Below are positions 1-8,972 of a stretch of DNA of 64,000 nucleotides, one piece after another. Position numbers and translations under genes: made by a program. The notes under the pieces were generated by a model that was not told the origin of the DNA, did no database searches, and saw only the letters and a list, made by a program, of their open reading frames with translations. Origin of the DNA: LLD-282 sp964395835 (GTDB lineage: Bacteria > Pseudomonadota > Gammaproteobacteria > Berkiellales > Berkiellaceae); the NCBI GenBank assembly GCA_964395835.1, contig CAYNBJ010000001.1:1-64000 (forward strand), written 5' to 3'. The first letter of the stretch is position 1. Every line of letters begins with the position of its first letter.

Positions 1-111
1 TTTGGTCCAGCTGTTTTAATATCCAGTTCAATATTGTTCTACCCCGATCTTGGAGAAAAGCGCTATCCTCCAGATCGGTATCTCTCCCCAAAAAAAGTAC
101 TGGTTTTGTAA
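1..111 (+). CDS. 3' end of an unidentified protein (partial)
   Basis: Frame 1 is open from the first base to a TAA at 109-111 and encodes 36 residues ending SPKKVLVL. The fragment begins with a hydrophobic stretch (FGPAVLISSSILFYP) followed by a charged, proline-containing tail, so it may be the end of a membrane protein. It has the same orientation as gltA and lies 92 bases upstream of it. Too little is present to name the family, and no function is proposed. Confidence 0.45.
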   Translation, partial: FGPAVLISSSILFYPDLGEKRYPPDRYLSPKKVLVL

Positions 112-203
112 ATTATGCATACAAGCTCTTCTTGCATAAGCACCTTATTTTATTTCAGATTCACTAGCATTAAGTAGGGTTTATTCTTTTATAAGGGCAC
201 CTT

Positions 204-1532
204 ATGCAATCTCAATCTCCGATCCCTAAAGAGCTTTTACAATCTGTTGTACAAAGCTGTGATCAAACGCACGCTTATCTTTTTGCTCATAACGGACATA
301 CATGGCAGGCTATTGAACTAGATATTGTTTCACCGACAATTGGCCAAAAAGCAATTGATATTGGAAATTTATTCCCTAAACATCATTGGCTCACCTTAGA
401 TCCAGGTTTCAAGTCCACTGCTTCTTGCCAATCCGCAATAACTTATATTGACGGCGATGAAGGGAAATTGCTATATAGAGGCTATCCTATTGAAAAACTA
501 GCCTCTATTTATGATTTTATTGATATTGTCCATCTTCTTTGGTTTGGACGATTGCCATGTGATGAAAAAGAAAAGCATCACTTTCTTAATGAAATCAAAA
601 GTCACACAATGGTACACGAGCAAATAAAATTCTTTTTTCATGGATTTCCAAGAAATGCACATCCTATGGCTATGCTTTGCGGAATTATTGGTGGACTATC
701 TGCTTTTTATCATGATAATCTCGATATTCATAATCAAGAAGATCGTTATTTATCAATGTTAAGGCTAGTGGCCAAAGTGCCTACTTTAGCTGCTATGATT
801 TATCGCTATCGATTAGGGTTACCTTTTATTGAACCTCAAAATAATCTTTCTTTTTCAGAAAATATTTTGAGAATGTTTTTTTCTTTCCCTTCCGAGCCAT
901 ATCATGTATCCAAAGCAGCGATAGAAGCATTTGAAATGATTTTAATTCTTCACGCAGATCATGAACAAAATGCTTCTACATCTACTGTAAGAATGGCAGG
1001 ATCATCTCTTGCCAATCCTTTTGCATGCATGGCTGGAGGCATTGCTGCCTTATGGGGGCCTTCTCATGGAGGAGCCAATCAAGAAGTGATCGCATGCCTT
1101 TTGGAAATTGGCTCTGTCGATGCAGTTGATGATTTTATTGAAAAGGTGAAAAGAAAAGAGAGATTGTTGATGGGTTTTGGACATCGTGTTTATAAAAATT
1201 TTGATCCAAGAGCTCAAATCATTAAAAATCTTTATGAGAAATTAATGACAGACGGGCAGCTGCAACACGATCCATTATTTGAGATTGCTCAAAAACTTGA
1301 GCAAATTGCCCTAAACGATCCATACTTTATTGAAAGAAAATTGTATCCCAATGTCGATTTCTATTCAGGATTAATTCTCAGAAAAATAGGCTTCCCAACA
1401 GAAATGTTCACTGTCATTTTTGTTATGGCACGCATGATTGGATGGATCACTCATTGGAATGAGATGATTACTGATCCTAAAATGGTTATTGCGAGACCCA
1501 GACAGGTATATAAAGGTCTTGTGCAAGAATAA
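204..1532 (+). CDS. gltA: Citrate synthase (type I/II hexameric family)
   Basis: Condenses oxaloacetate with acetyl-CoA to citrate, the entry step of the TCA cycle, in the cytoplasm. The 442-residue length is normal for bacterial GltA. The catalytic residues are visible: His288 in SHGGAN, His327 in GFGHRVYK and Asp385 in PNVDFYSG, with the conserved HADHEQN segment at about 250. The N-terminal region carries the small beta domain usual in proteobacterial enzymes. A Shine-Dalgarno-like AAGGG lies just before the ATG. The gene is monocistronic and ends at a strong hairpin terminator. acnA and fumC of the same cycle are found at 47-51 kb. Confidence 0.96.
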   Translation: MQSQSPIPKELLQSVVQSCDQTHAYLFAHNGHTWQAIELDIVSPTIGQKAIDIGNLFPKHHWLTLDPGFKSTASCQSAITYIDGDEGKLLYRGYPIEKLASIYDFIDIVHLLWFGRLPCDEKEKHHFLNEIKSHTMVHEQIKFFFHGFPRNAHPMAMLCGIIGGLSAFYHDNLDIHNQEDRYLSMLRLVAKVPTLAAMIYRYRLGLPFIEPQNNLSFSENILRMFFSFPSEPYHVSKAAIEAFEMILILHADHEQNASTSTVRMAGSSLANPFACMAGGIAALWGPSHGGANQEVIACLLEIGSVDAVDDFIEKVKRKERLLMGFGHRVYKNFDPRAQIIKNLYEKLMTDGQLQHDPLFEIAQKLEQIALNDPYFIERKLYPNVDFYSGLILRKIGFPTEMFTVIFVMARMIGWITHWNEMITDPKMVIARPRQVYKGLVQE

Positions 1533-1548
1533 TCAATATCGTTTCAAT

Positions 1549-1579
1549 AAAAAAGGCCCGTTTTGCGGGGCCTTTTTTA
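1549..1579. terminator. Bidirectional rho-independent terminator after gltA
   Basis: A GGCCC/GGGGCC hairpin with a short GTTTTGC loop is flanked by an A-run on the left and a T-run on the right. It lies between the convergent gltA and the double-glycine-leader gene, so it can serve both strands. Confidence 0.85.
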
Positions 1580-1595
1580 TACCTCATGAGTTTTT

Positions 1596-1922
1596 TTATA
1601 CAGCATAAGGGGAGCTATATGTTGCCTGAACATATAAATATAGACCATCTGTTTGAACAGTCACCATATCTTTTGCACAAACTGAATTACTAATATCTGA
1701 GGGAACAGTCCAAACATTATCTTCTTTTGTAGCAGAGCAATGCACAGGATTACCATTTAAAATATAAGCGTTTGTTGGTGCGCCGACATCTGGATATTCG
1801 ATCACAAAATTTGGCAATTGTAGGGTATCGCCTGGTCCAAGAATAAATAAGTCGGAATGTGTTTGATAAACAGCACCACCACTTAATCTTTTTAAATCTC
1901 TAGATTGCGCAATTTTTTTCAT
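1596..1922 (-). CDS. Small protein with a double-glycine (C39-type) leader; candidate exporter cargo
   Basis: 108 residues, not recognised as a known family. Residues 9-16 read DLKRLSGG. This fits the double-glycine leader consensus cleaved by C39 peptidases: acidic at -8, Leu at -7, Leu at -4 and Gly-Gly at -2/-1. Cleavage after Gly16 would release a 92-residue product with two cysteines (Cys62, Cys82) and a Tyr/Val-rich, probably beta-rich C-terminus (LYLYVQATYSSPYAV). A good SD (AAGGAA) lies about 7 bases before the ATG. An intact C39 peptidase ABC exporter lies 5 kb away on the same strand at 6777-8948. The leader match is read directly from the sequence; the cargo role and any antimicrobial or signalling function are inference. 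No immunity gene is evident next to it. Confidence 0.7.
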   Translation of the reverse strand: MKKIAQSRDLKRLSGGAVYQTHSDLFILGPGDTLQLPNFVIEYPDVGAPTNAYILNGNPVHCSATKEDNVWTVPSDISNSVCAKDMVTVQTDGLYLYVQATYSSPYAV

Positions 1923-2380
1923 ATTGATTCCTTAATCACTTTTAATCTCAAATCTTATTCACATTATGCATGATTTTTAAAAAAGGCAACTGAGTTATTG
2001 CGATAAAAAGATCAGAAAAAGCACGATGTCCTCAAGGATCGGAAACTGCAAAATTACAAATTGTGTATCGCAAATAAAAAAAATGAAACGATCCTTTTGT
2101 GCTAAATAGCCTGATTTGTCTGTTAAGTGAGGCCCTACTGGCCATGACTTTCTTGTTAAAAAATATGCACTAGCCCTATAAAAACAGCCACCGATGACTG
2201 GCTATGACAAGGTAGCACTCTAAGAACATCTTGATGCTCATAAATCCACAATCGAATATGAGGGATATTATGCACAGCGGCGGTAGAAAATTCTGAAAAA
2301 ACAAATTGTTTTTGAAAATAATATAAAAAAATTTTCACAAAAACCCTATTTTTCAGAAAATTGAAACTATATAAGAAACA
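1923..2380. other. Intergenic region, no convincing gene
   Basis: 458 bases between two divergent small genes. It is AT-rich and holds the possible promoter at 1963-1989. No long conserved reading frame, tRNA or strong hairpin terminator was seen. The only longer frame (minus, 2156-2338) has no recognisable protein character. Confidence 0.5.
1963..1989 (-). promoter_or_regulatory. Possible sigma70 promoter of the double-glycine-leader gene
   Basis: On the minus strand, TTGCCT is followed after 15 bases by CATAAT (5 of 6 matches to TATAAT), about 40 bases before the start codon. The spacing is short, so this is a weak call. Confidence 0.3.
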
Positions 2381-2935
2381 ATGAATATCTGGAAAGATGG
2401 TGAAAAATCAATGAATAATAATTTTTTTAGATCGAGTGAACGCTCAAACTTTCATATTGCTTTCAAGACAAAATCTTTTATCAAGCAAATAAATTCTTTT
2501 CAATTAGGCCAAATCATCACTGCTCAACCAACAGATTTTGGAAAAGAAAACTTTATACAAACCTTAGCTGGTCAATACTCCGATGGTATCGAGGGTGCAT
2601 CACAAGAGCTTCGAGACGCCATAGTAAACAGAACAGAGATGAAAGAAAAAATCAAAATATTTGATATGAATGATGTTGCACAAGGGCTCAGATATTTGAA
2701 AGACTCTATTCGTTTTTGTATGAATGAATTGAATAATTCTCAAATTTCTTCAGAAGAAAAGAAAGAATCGCAATTTGAAGAAATAGCTGAGCAATACTCA
2801 GGTATTTTAGAGGCTTTAGAACAAACACAGAAACAATTAAAAAAAGAACTGAAAGAATTCAAAAAAAATCCCAACGATGCTTTATTAAAAAGCATTAACG
2901 AATCAAAAAACAATTTACGTCATATCCTTTTATGA
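2381..2935 (+). CDS. Hypothetical coiled-coil protein
   Basis: 184 residues, not recognised. The C-terminal two thirds are strongly charged and helical, rich in Glu, Lys and Gln (for example EALEQTQKQLKKELKEF around 145-160), and would form a coiled coil. There is no signal peptide or membrane segment, so the protein is probably soluble. An alternative start is the ATG at 2411 (MNNNFF); neither start has a strong SD. A small, orphan, helix-rich cytosolic protein in an accessory region of a Dot/Icm-bearing genome could be a translocated effector, but nothing in the sequence proves it. Confidence 0.6.
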   Translation: MNIWKDGEKSMNNNFFRSSERSNFHIAFKTKSFIKQINSFQLGQIITAQPTDFGKENFIQTLAGQYSDGIEGASQELRDAIVNRTEMKEKIKIFDMNDVAQGLRYLKDSIRFCMNELNNSQISSEEKKESQFEEIAEQYSGILEALEQTQKQLKKELKEFKKNPNDALLKSINESKNNLRHILL

Positions 2936-2968
2936 TTAGATACAATAGGTAAAATCCATTCGATTCCC

Positions 2969-3244
2969 GTGAATGAAAGAAGTATCTCGCAAAAGCGAGA
3001 TCTCAATATTGCTCGGACAGCATTGATCGCATATAGTACGCGCTACAAAGTCTCTCTTCATCAGGATGAAAAGCAAACAAAACATCTTTCTGCCTCCTCT
3101 GTATGCACCGAAAAAAGTGAAGTATCCACAGCAAGCAAGAATTCGATAACTTCAATATCTTCGGCGAAAACCTTCTTATGCAAAAGTGCGAATAGCCTCT
3201 TTCAAACGCATTTTGAACCAAATAAAATATCAAAAAAACTCTAA
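2969..3244 (+). CDS. Doubtful small Ser/Lys-rich hypothetical protein
   Basis: 91 residues rich in Ser, Lys and Thr, with no recognisable domain and no clear SD. It competes with a frame on the opposite strand (3003-3293) that looks even less protein-like. It follows the coiled-coil gene by 33 bases in the same direction. Together with its flanks this covers the 2936-3240 interval, where nothing else is seen apart from a short hairpin (TCTCGC-AAAA-GCGAGA near 2985-3000). Confidence 0.25.
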   Translation: MNERSISQKRDLNIARTALIAYSTRYKVSLHQDEKQTKHLSASSVCTEKSEVSTASKNSITSISSAKTFLCKSANSLFQTHFEPNKISKKL

Positions 3245-4662
3245 ATTGTGGATAACATATGTTCAAAAAGCTTTGGGTTTGTTTGAAAAACATCGATGTT
3301 TTTCTCTGTTAAAATGCTCTTGGCAATTTGAATATTTGCGTCTTCCCACGGAATCCCGCTACTAAGTGCTTCCATTGAGGAACAAGGATAATGAAAAAAT
3401 ATTTTTTGATTTCTAGGATGTTCTAAAGCCAGCTGTTCCATAACTGTTAAACCGCCACCTTTTAAAATCAAAAGATCTGCCTGCTTAAACAGATTGCACA
3501 GTTGTGCTGCAGGCAGGTAATCTAGAATCTTGACATTTTTAAAAGTGCTGCCTTGATTCTCAACTTCTTTTTCAATCTCTTGAACAAGATCTTTATGCAC
3601 TGCACAACCAACGAGATAAATTGTATATTCATGCTGAAGCAAAATACGAAGATATGCCAAAACATCATAAGAGGCTTGACTCCCCAACATAATAACTGCT
3701 GTTTTTTGATGATAAATTTGTTTTTTTGGAGTCTCTTTGAATTCTTTAAATTCCTTTCTAACAAGAGGATTGTGTAAATAATCATGATAAACAATATCAT
3801 GAAAATGCTCTTTTCCTAAAAGAGATTCAATAAATGGGTGCAGGTCTTTTTCATCCCCCACAAGATGCAAGACAACCTTCCTTTTCATTTCTGCGCTAAG
3901 CGCTTTGAGTGGAGAGAAAAAATGAATTGCATGTCTCGATGGTAAATCAGTGACATAGTGATGCAGCAGCATTGATGAATGAACGTTCTCGTCCAACATA
4001 CACTCTTTCTCATACAAAATCATTGCTTCGCAAATTTCTGCAACACCCAAAGGCTGTGTAGATATAATATTAGAATAAGGTCTATTTTCACGGTGTGCTT
4101 CTTGCAAAACATGAAAAATTTGCCTTCTCACAGAGGCTTCAGATTGTCCTTGCATCATTTCTTGCAAATCTATGAGCTTTCGCAAAGCTACAGGATCGCC
4201 TTTGCGCTGCAAGCAATTCCAAATTGCAGCGTAATCATATCCTGCTGGATGAAAATCCAAAAGCATATCATAGTACAATCGAGGAGACTGATTATTATGA
4301 TATAAAAGCTCCAGCTCTTTTTGCAAAAAAAGCTCAGAAGGGAAATGAGGAAAAGGATACGTCCACCCTAACAAACCATAAATCTCTTCGAGATGCAAAA
4401 GCGCGGGCATTTGGATCTGTTGTTGTAATAAAAAACGCTGCCATGTCACAGTCTGATTTTCATAAATAGGCCGTATTGTCTCTAAATGCACCCCTTCTTT
4501 CTGGAAACTGTCTATCAAGGCACTCATAGCGGAAATATGACCAGCTCCGCCACTTGCAGCTATCAGAAGTGGTCTGTCTTGATCACTGAGCAACGGCTGC
4601 TTTGCCAGCAAGCCACTCATTGAAAACCAAACAAAAAAAAGGGTTAGTATCTTCTGTATCAC
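3241..4662 (-). CDS. GT-B glycosyltransferase resembling MGDG synthase / GT28, with N-terminal signal or anchor
   Basis: 473 residues. After a hydrophobic N-terminus (residues 4-20, ending SGLLA) comes AASGGAGHISA at 35-45. This is the glycine-rich motif found at the start of monogalactosyldiacylglycerol-synthase-like GT-B enzymes. Near the C-terminus ADLLILKGGGLTVMEQLAL matches the GT28 donor-binding GG(L/T)T motif. The likely reaction is transfer of a sugar to a lipid acceptor; the substrate is unknown. The start is GTG, overlapping the stop of the upstream PAP2 gene by four bases (GTGA), so translation is coupled. A signal peptide is odd for this normally cytosolic fold. It could be a membrane anchor, or the protein may act outside the cytoplasm. 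Confidence 0.65.
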   Translation of the reverse strand: MIQKILTLFFVWFSMSGLLAKQPLLSDQDRPLLIAASGGAGHISAMSALIDSFQKEGVHLETIRPIYENQTVTWQRFLLQQQIQMPALLHLEEIYGLLGWTYPFPHFPSELFLQKELELLYHNNQSPRLYYDMLLDFHPAGYDYAAIWNCLQRKGDPVALRKLIDLQEMMQGQSEASVRRQIFHVLQEAHRENRPYSNIISTQPLGVAEICEAMILYEKECMLDENVHSSMLLHHYVTDLPSRHAIHFFSPLKALSAEMKRKVVLHLVGDEKDLHPFIESLLGKEHFHDIVYHDYLHNPLVRKEFKEFKETPKKQIYHQKTAVIMLGSQASYDVLAYLRILLQHEYTIYLVGCAVHKDLVQEIEKEVENQGSTFKNVKILDYLPAAQLCNLFKQADLLILKGGGLTVMEQLALEHPRNQKIFFHYPCSSMEALSSGIPWEDANIQIAKSILTEKNIDVFQTNPKLFEHMLSTI

Positions 4663-5453
4663 GAAAGAATATCTTTTTGAGAAGCGCCATCTTCAGACGG
4701 ATACAAGACAAGCGCAATTTTGAGTGCACAGGGTAATGCGCCTCCTACTACAGCATAAAACAAATCAGTGGAGAACGATCGAATCACAAAATAAGCAAAC
4801 AAAAATAGAAAGGTAAAGATCGCACTGGAAAAATATTTTTGACCAACACACCTGGCATGTGAATCTCTCAATCGGAAAAAGATCTTATCGAGAACAGTCA
4901 GCACAACTAACACATAAATCAAAGAATAGTGAGACGGCTTGAGCTCGTGTTGAGCATGCAAAAAAATCACACTACCACTTACAAGAAAAAACAAAGTCAT
5001 CAAAAAAAGATTTTCAGATTTTTGAAATGCATGATAACAGAACTGAGCTAAGCAAGTCGCAACAAAAAACCCGCCAAATAGATCCCACACTGTATGATAA
5101 CGAAAATATAATAGCGATCCACAAATTCCTGCTACCATCACTGTGGTAAACAAGAAAAAAAATAAATTTGTTATGAATTTATTCCAAAACCATTGATAGA
5201 GCACAAAAGCAGATTGAGTATGACCACTCGGAAATGAATAAGTCGTCTTAGGCACGCCTGGTCTTCTAGGCACATGAAAAAAGACTTTTAGTGCCGAATT
5301 GACAAGAATAGAAGCACACAACAATACAATACCAGAAAAAAACAATTTTCGATCAATCCATAAGTATCCTATTGCCAATAGCGCTATTAGAACCATTTCA
5401 TGACTTGCGTGTAAAAAAAACTGAAAGATCAAATCGCCCACGAAGATGCTCAT
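4659..5453 (-). CDS. PAP2-family membrane phosphatase
   Basis: 264 residues with about six to eight membrane segments. PAP2 motifs are present: KVFFHVPRRP (motif 1), SFPSGHT (motif 2, acid-base His) and LYFRYHTVWDLFGG (motif 3, the RYHxxxD variant with the nucleophile His). Such enzymes dephosphorylate phosphatidate, undecaprenyl pyrophosphate or lipid A phosphates at the outer face of the inner membrane. Its four-base overlap with the downstream MGDG-synthase-like glycosyltransferase suggests the two work in sequence, for example phosphatidate to diacylglycerol to glycolipid. That pathway is inference. Confidence 0.8.
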   Translation of the reverse strand: MSIFVGDLIFQFFLHASHEMVLIALLAIGYLWIDRKLFFSGIVLLCASILVNSALKVFFHVPRRPGVPKTTYSFPSGHTQSAFVLYQWFWNKFITNLFFFLFTTVMVAGICGSLLYFRYHTVWDLFGGFFVATCLAQFCYHAFQKSENLFLMTLFFLVSGSVIFLHAQHELKPSHYSLIYVLVVLTVLDKIFFRLRDSHARCVGQKYFSSAIFTFLFLFAYFVIRSFSTDLFYAVVGGALPCALKIALVLYPSEDGASQKDILS

Positions 5454-5522
5454 TTAATAAGATTTTTGTATTTTAGCATTATTTTTTTTTATCGAGAAGC
5501 CAAGTGCAGAGTATGTTTAAAA

Positions 5523-6707
5523 TCATTTTTCTTGCAACGCATACCTAAGTAACTTTTGCATTTGTCCCAATCCCTCAAAATTGTTTTCATAAATTTCATA
5601 ACATTTTTGAATCATCTCATAGGCTTCTTGTGGATGATTCTGTATCCATAAATAATGCTGCTCTATTTGCTCACCCAAAGGCACGCCAGTTGTTTCATTG
5701 ACATCAACATACAGAATGTTGTCACCAAAAATTTTTTTTAAACAAGACATTTCATCGCTGATCATAATTGTTCGGGCACAAATTGCTTCAAAAACTCTAG
5801 CGCTGAGAATATCTGCGGATAGATGCTCATAACTATGCAAAATCAAAGAAATTCCGTATTGATTCATTGTATACAAAAAATTATTCCTATCAAAAGGCAA
5901 AAATCCCTTATAATTTTTGACATATTCGGTCCAAAGCTCGGGGCCATAAAAATCGATGATATTTTTTTTATCAAGATATTGATACGCACTAATAAAATTC
6001 TCTTTACTGCGCTGACTATCCCAGAGAGCTGCACAATAAAAAATCTTCTTCATATCTATAGGAAGAGGGACATCTATTTTCATTCCTGTATGGTAAAATG
6101 GCTGAAAGTATTGATTTTCTTTTTTCACAATATCTTGCACGGCATTAATATGCTCTTCACCTGCTGAAATGAGATATCCTTGATATGAACTCAGATAGGG
6201 ATAAATATTTTGACTCGAAGTGTTTTTCAGTGATAAAAAAAACGATGGATCACTGATCATCAGATAAGGATTCCTAGAAGGCAGTAAATGTTCTATATCG
6301 TGCAAAAAAATTGAGAGGTCTGGATTGAGATCATGATACAAATAATCAAGAGATTTTTTGATATAAGGACTTTGCAACTTTCCCCTTGGTAAAACAAGAA
6401 CAGCTACATCATAATCTTTTGTTAAGGGCTCTGATAAATTCAGAGCTGAAAAATAATCTCCCAAACCCTCTAAGCAAATAATTGCAATGACCTTGCGCGG
6501 CAAAGAATATTGGCTATGATTCATTCGTTCCCATAAACTCTCATTTGGTGAAAAAAGAAAAGTTGTTTTTGACCTCTGTTGATTTTTATGATTAGTGTAA
6601 GACATCACAATATATTCTGAGCAAATGAGTTCAGTCATTTTGTGAATGAAAAGCATAGTAAAAACAATCGCAAAGAATATAAAGCTTATCAAGGTATACT
6701 TTTTCAC
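5523..6707 (-). CDS. Glycosyltransferase-like protein (CgeB/YkvP-type C-terminus) with N-terminal membrane anchor
   Basis: 394 residues, GTG start. Residues about 5-25 form one membrane segment. The rest is soluble. A segment near 300-345 (SARVFEAICARTIMISDE, then DNILYVDVNE) resembles the end of family-1 GT-B glycosyltransferases in which a Glu of the EA(I/M) motif holds the nucleotide sugar. It lies 69 bases downstream of the C39 exporter on the same strand, so it could be co-transcribed. Whether it modifies the exported peptide, a lipid or a surface glycan cannot be told. The call rests on the C-terminal motif, and the N-terminal half is not recognised. Confidence 0.6.
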   Translation of the reverse strand: MKKYTLISFIFFAIVFTMLFIHKMTELICSEYIVMSYTNHKNQQRSKTTFLFSPNESLWERMNHSQYSLPRKVIAIICLEGLGDYFSALNLSEPLTKDYDVAVLVLPRGKLQSPYIKKSLDYLYHDLNPDLSIFLHDIEHLLPSRNPYLMISDPSFFLSLKNTSSQNIYPYLSSYQGYLISAGEEHINAVQDIVKKENQYFQPFYHTGMKIDVPLPIDMKKIFYCAALWDSQRSKENFISAYQYLDKKNIIDFYGPELWTEYVKNYKGFLPFDRNNFLYTMNQYGISLILHSYEHLSADILSARVFEAICARTIMISDEMSCLKKIFGDNILYVDVNETTGVPLGEQIEQHYLWIQNHPQEAYEMIQKCYEIYENNFEGLGQMQKLLRYALQEK

Positions 6708-6776
6708 AAAATTGCTAACAACGTCTCAGTCTTTCTTTTAGATTAGACTAAAAGCGTTATTTGCGATGTCTGTTTT

Positions 6777-8948
6777 TCAAGTGATATTCCCAGAAGATTG
6801 ATACTGAATATTCTCAAAAAACTCTTTTGGGGTCATCAAAGTCGCCTTGTTTTGCTCCAATAAGATGATTTTATCTACTGTTTTAATTGTTTCTGGTCTA
6901 TGTGCAATAATCACACGCGTGATCTTTAATTGCGCAATAGCTGCACTCACATAAGCCTCTGTCTGAATATCCAAATGAGAAGTTGCTTCATCCAAGAAAA
7001 GTATTTTGGGTTTTTTATACAACGCCCTCGCTAAAAGAATTCTTTGTTGCTGACCACCTGAAAGCTGCGAACCAAGTTCTCCGACAAGAGTTTCATAGCG
7101 AGAAGTCATGACTTCAATATCTTGATGGATACCCGCCAATCGTGCGGCCTCTTCAATGCGTGAATCATCTCTATCGGGATCAAAAAAGGAGATGTTTTGC
7201 GCAATCGATCCAGCTAGTAAAGTATCATTTTGCATAACACAAGCTATCTGCTCTCTATAATAAGATAAAGAGCGATCAGAAAGAGACGCTCCATCCACAG
7301 TGACAACTCCACTTTTAGGCTCTAGCAAACCAATTAACACTTTCATTAAGGTTGTTTTACCACAGCCCGATGGCCCTACAAATGCTACAGATTCACCTGG
7401 AACAATATCAAAAGAAATGTTTTCAAAAATCATGGGTTCAAATGCATCATACTGAAATGACAAATCTTTAACTGAAAGAGCCCCGTTGATAGCATCTTGA
7501 GATTTATGTATATCTTGAGAATCAAAAGCTCTATCCGTTTTTTCTAAAGCGATATCTCCAATTCTTTCAAGATGCAAATCTATCATTTTAAGCTGAAAAT
7601 AGTTATCTACCAAACTACTGACTGCTGATGTAAACTGTTGTTTATACTGTAAAAAAGCATACATCATACCAAGCGAAAAATGTGACTTTGGGGCAATAAT
7701 CATAGAGGCAGCAAAGTACAAAATAATCAAATTCTCAAAAGAGAAAATGGCCTTGTTAATCACACTATACACAAGTCCATATTGTTCAGTTTTAATACTC
7801 ACGTTATATGACTGAGTCAGGCGACTTTGCCATAATGATTGCCGCTGTTGTTCTTTATGAAACACTTTTATCGGCTGTACAGAATGTAAAGTCTCCAAAA
7901 AGATGGTGCGCTCTTTACTACTCACCGCAATCAATTCTTCATTCATTTCCTTGAAAGTTTGTATGGTAGCCGCACGAATAGCGATATACAGCAACAAAGC
8001 AATCATAGTAATCACTGCCAGAAATGGTGCATAAATCAACATCATAGTCAAAGAGATAATGACCATCAAGCCATCCAATGTGGATTCCACAAAAGTATTA
8101 GTCACAAGATTTTGAATAGCCTGCAAAGAACTAAAACGTGATAAAATATCGCCTGTTTGACGTTTAATAAAATAGACTAAAGGCAATCGAATCAGATGCC
8201 CAAAAAGTGCATTTTGCACCTGCAAACTGAGACTCTTAGTCAAAAACATAAGAAACAAAGAGCGAATGACCGATGTAGCCGTTGAAAAAATTGTCATCAT
8301 GCCAAAACCAATACACAGGGATAAAAGCAATCCATGATCTTTGTAAATTAACACATCATCAACAATAAAACGCATCAAAAGAGGATTGAGTAATCCCCAA
8401 AATTGCAGAACAATCGTTAAAGAAAGCAAAATCACAAGACTTTGATGAATTCCTTTTAAAGACCTCCAAAATTCTTTTAGAGAAATGAGAACCTTTTCTT
8501 TGCCTTTTTTAAATTGGGGTGAAGGATATAGTTCTAATGCGTACCCTGTAAAAGATGCTGAAACCTCTTCTAAACTCAAATGTCTTAAACCAATTGCAGG
8601 ATCTGCGATTGTCACAACATTTTTCTCTACCCCAACTAAAACAACAAAGTGATTCAGGTCCCAATGCAAAATACATGGTTTTTTTAGCTGCTCAAGCTCT
8701 TCAAGCTCTAATTGATAAGCTTGAGAATCCAGGTTCAAAGAACGCGCCAATTCAACAATATGATACAAGGAAAGCCCACGAGACGATACAGCGTATCTCT
8801 GCCTCAAGGCTGCTAAATTAATCTCTAAACCATGGTATGATGCAACCATACCAAGACAAGCTAAACCACACTCAGATATTTCAGATTGTAAAATGATAGG
8901 AAATTTTTTCTTCCATCCAAAATCGAGTTTATCAATAAGACCAGACAT
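6777..8948 (-). CDS. Peptidase-containing ABC exporter (C39 double-glycine type)
   Basis: 723 residues. An N-terminal C39 cysteine peptidase has its full catalytic set: Gln21, Cys27 in ISECGLAC, His100 in LNHFVV and Asp116 in ADPA. Next come about six membrane segments (roughly 165-450) and a nucleotide-binding domain with Walker A GPSGCGKTT, signature LSGGQQQR, Walker B ILFLDEATS and H-loop AHRPET. It cleaves double-glycine leaders and exports the peptide with ATP. SD AAAGGA precedes the ATG. The gene lies 24 bases after the adaptor gene. Relatives are CvaB-like bacteriocin/microcin exporters. No outer-membrane TolC is in the window. The candidate cargo is the small protein at 1596-1922. Confidence 0.93.
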   Translation of the reverse strand: MSGLIDKLDFGWKKKFPIILQSEISECGLACLGMVASYHGLEINLAALRQRYAVSSRGLSLYHIVELARSLNLDSQAYQLELEELEQLKKPCILHWDLNHFVVLVGVEKNVVTIADPAIGLRHLSLEEVSASFTGYALELYPSPQFKKGKEKVLISLKEFWRSLKGIHQSLVILLSLTIVLQFWGLLNPLLMRFIVDDVLIYKDHGLLLSLCIGFGMMTIFSTATSVIRSLFLMFLTKSLSLQVQNALFGHLIRLPLVYFIKRQTGDILSRFSSLQAIQNLVTNTFVESTLDGLMVIISLTMMLIYAPFLAVITMIALLLYIAIRAATIQTFKEMNEELIAVSSKERTIFLETLHSVQPIKVFHKEQQRQSLWQSRLTQSYNVSIKTEQYGLVYSVINKAIFSFENLIILYFAASMIIAPKSHFSLGMMYAFLQYKQQFTSAVSSLVDNYFQLKMIDLHLERIGDIALEKTDRAFDSQDIHKSQDAINGALSVKDLSFQYDAFEPMIFENISFDIVPGESVAFVGPSGCGKTTLMKVLIGLLEPKSGVVTVDGASLSDRSLSYYREQIACVMQNDTLLAGSIAQNISFFDPDRDDSRIEEAARLAGIHQDIEVMTSRYETLVGELGSQLSGGQQQRILLARALYKKPKILFLDEATSHLDIQTEAYVSAAIAQLKITRVIIAHRPETIKTVDKIILLEQNKATLMTPKEFFENIQYQSSGNIT

Positions 8949-8972
8949 GAATTATTCCTTTTATAGCATGAG

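Noticed and set aside
2156..2338. Minus-strand 60-codon frame
   Set aside because: No SD, no domain, and atypical composition in an AT-rich gap.
3003..3293. Minus-strand 96-codon frame opposite the small Ser/Lys-rich frame
   Set aside because: Cys/Phe-rich shadow-like composition and overlap with the 3' end of the glycosyltransferase gene.
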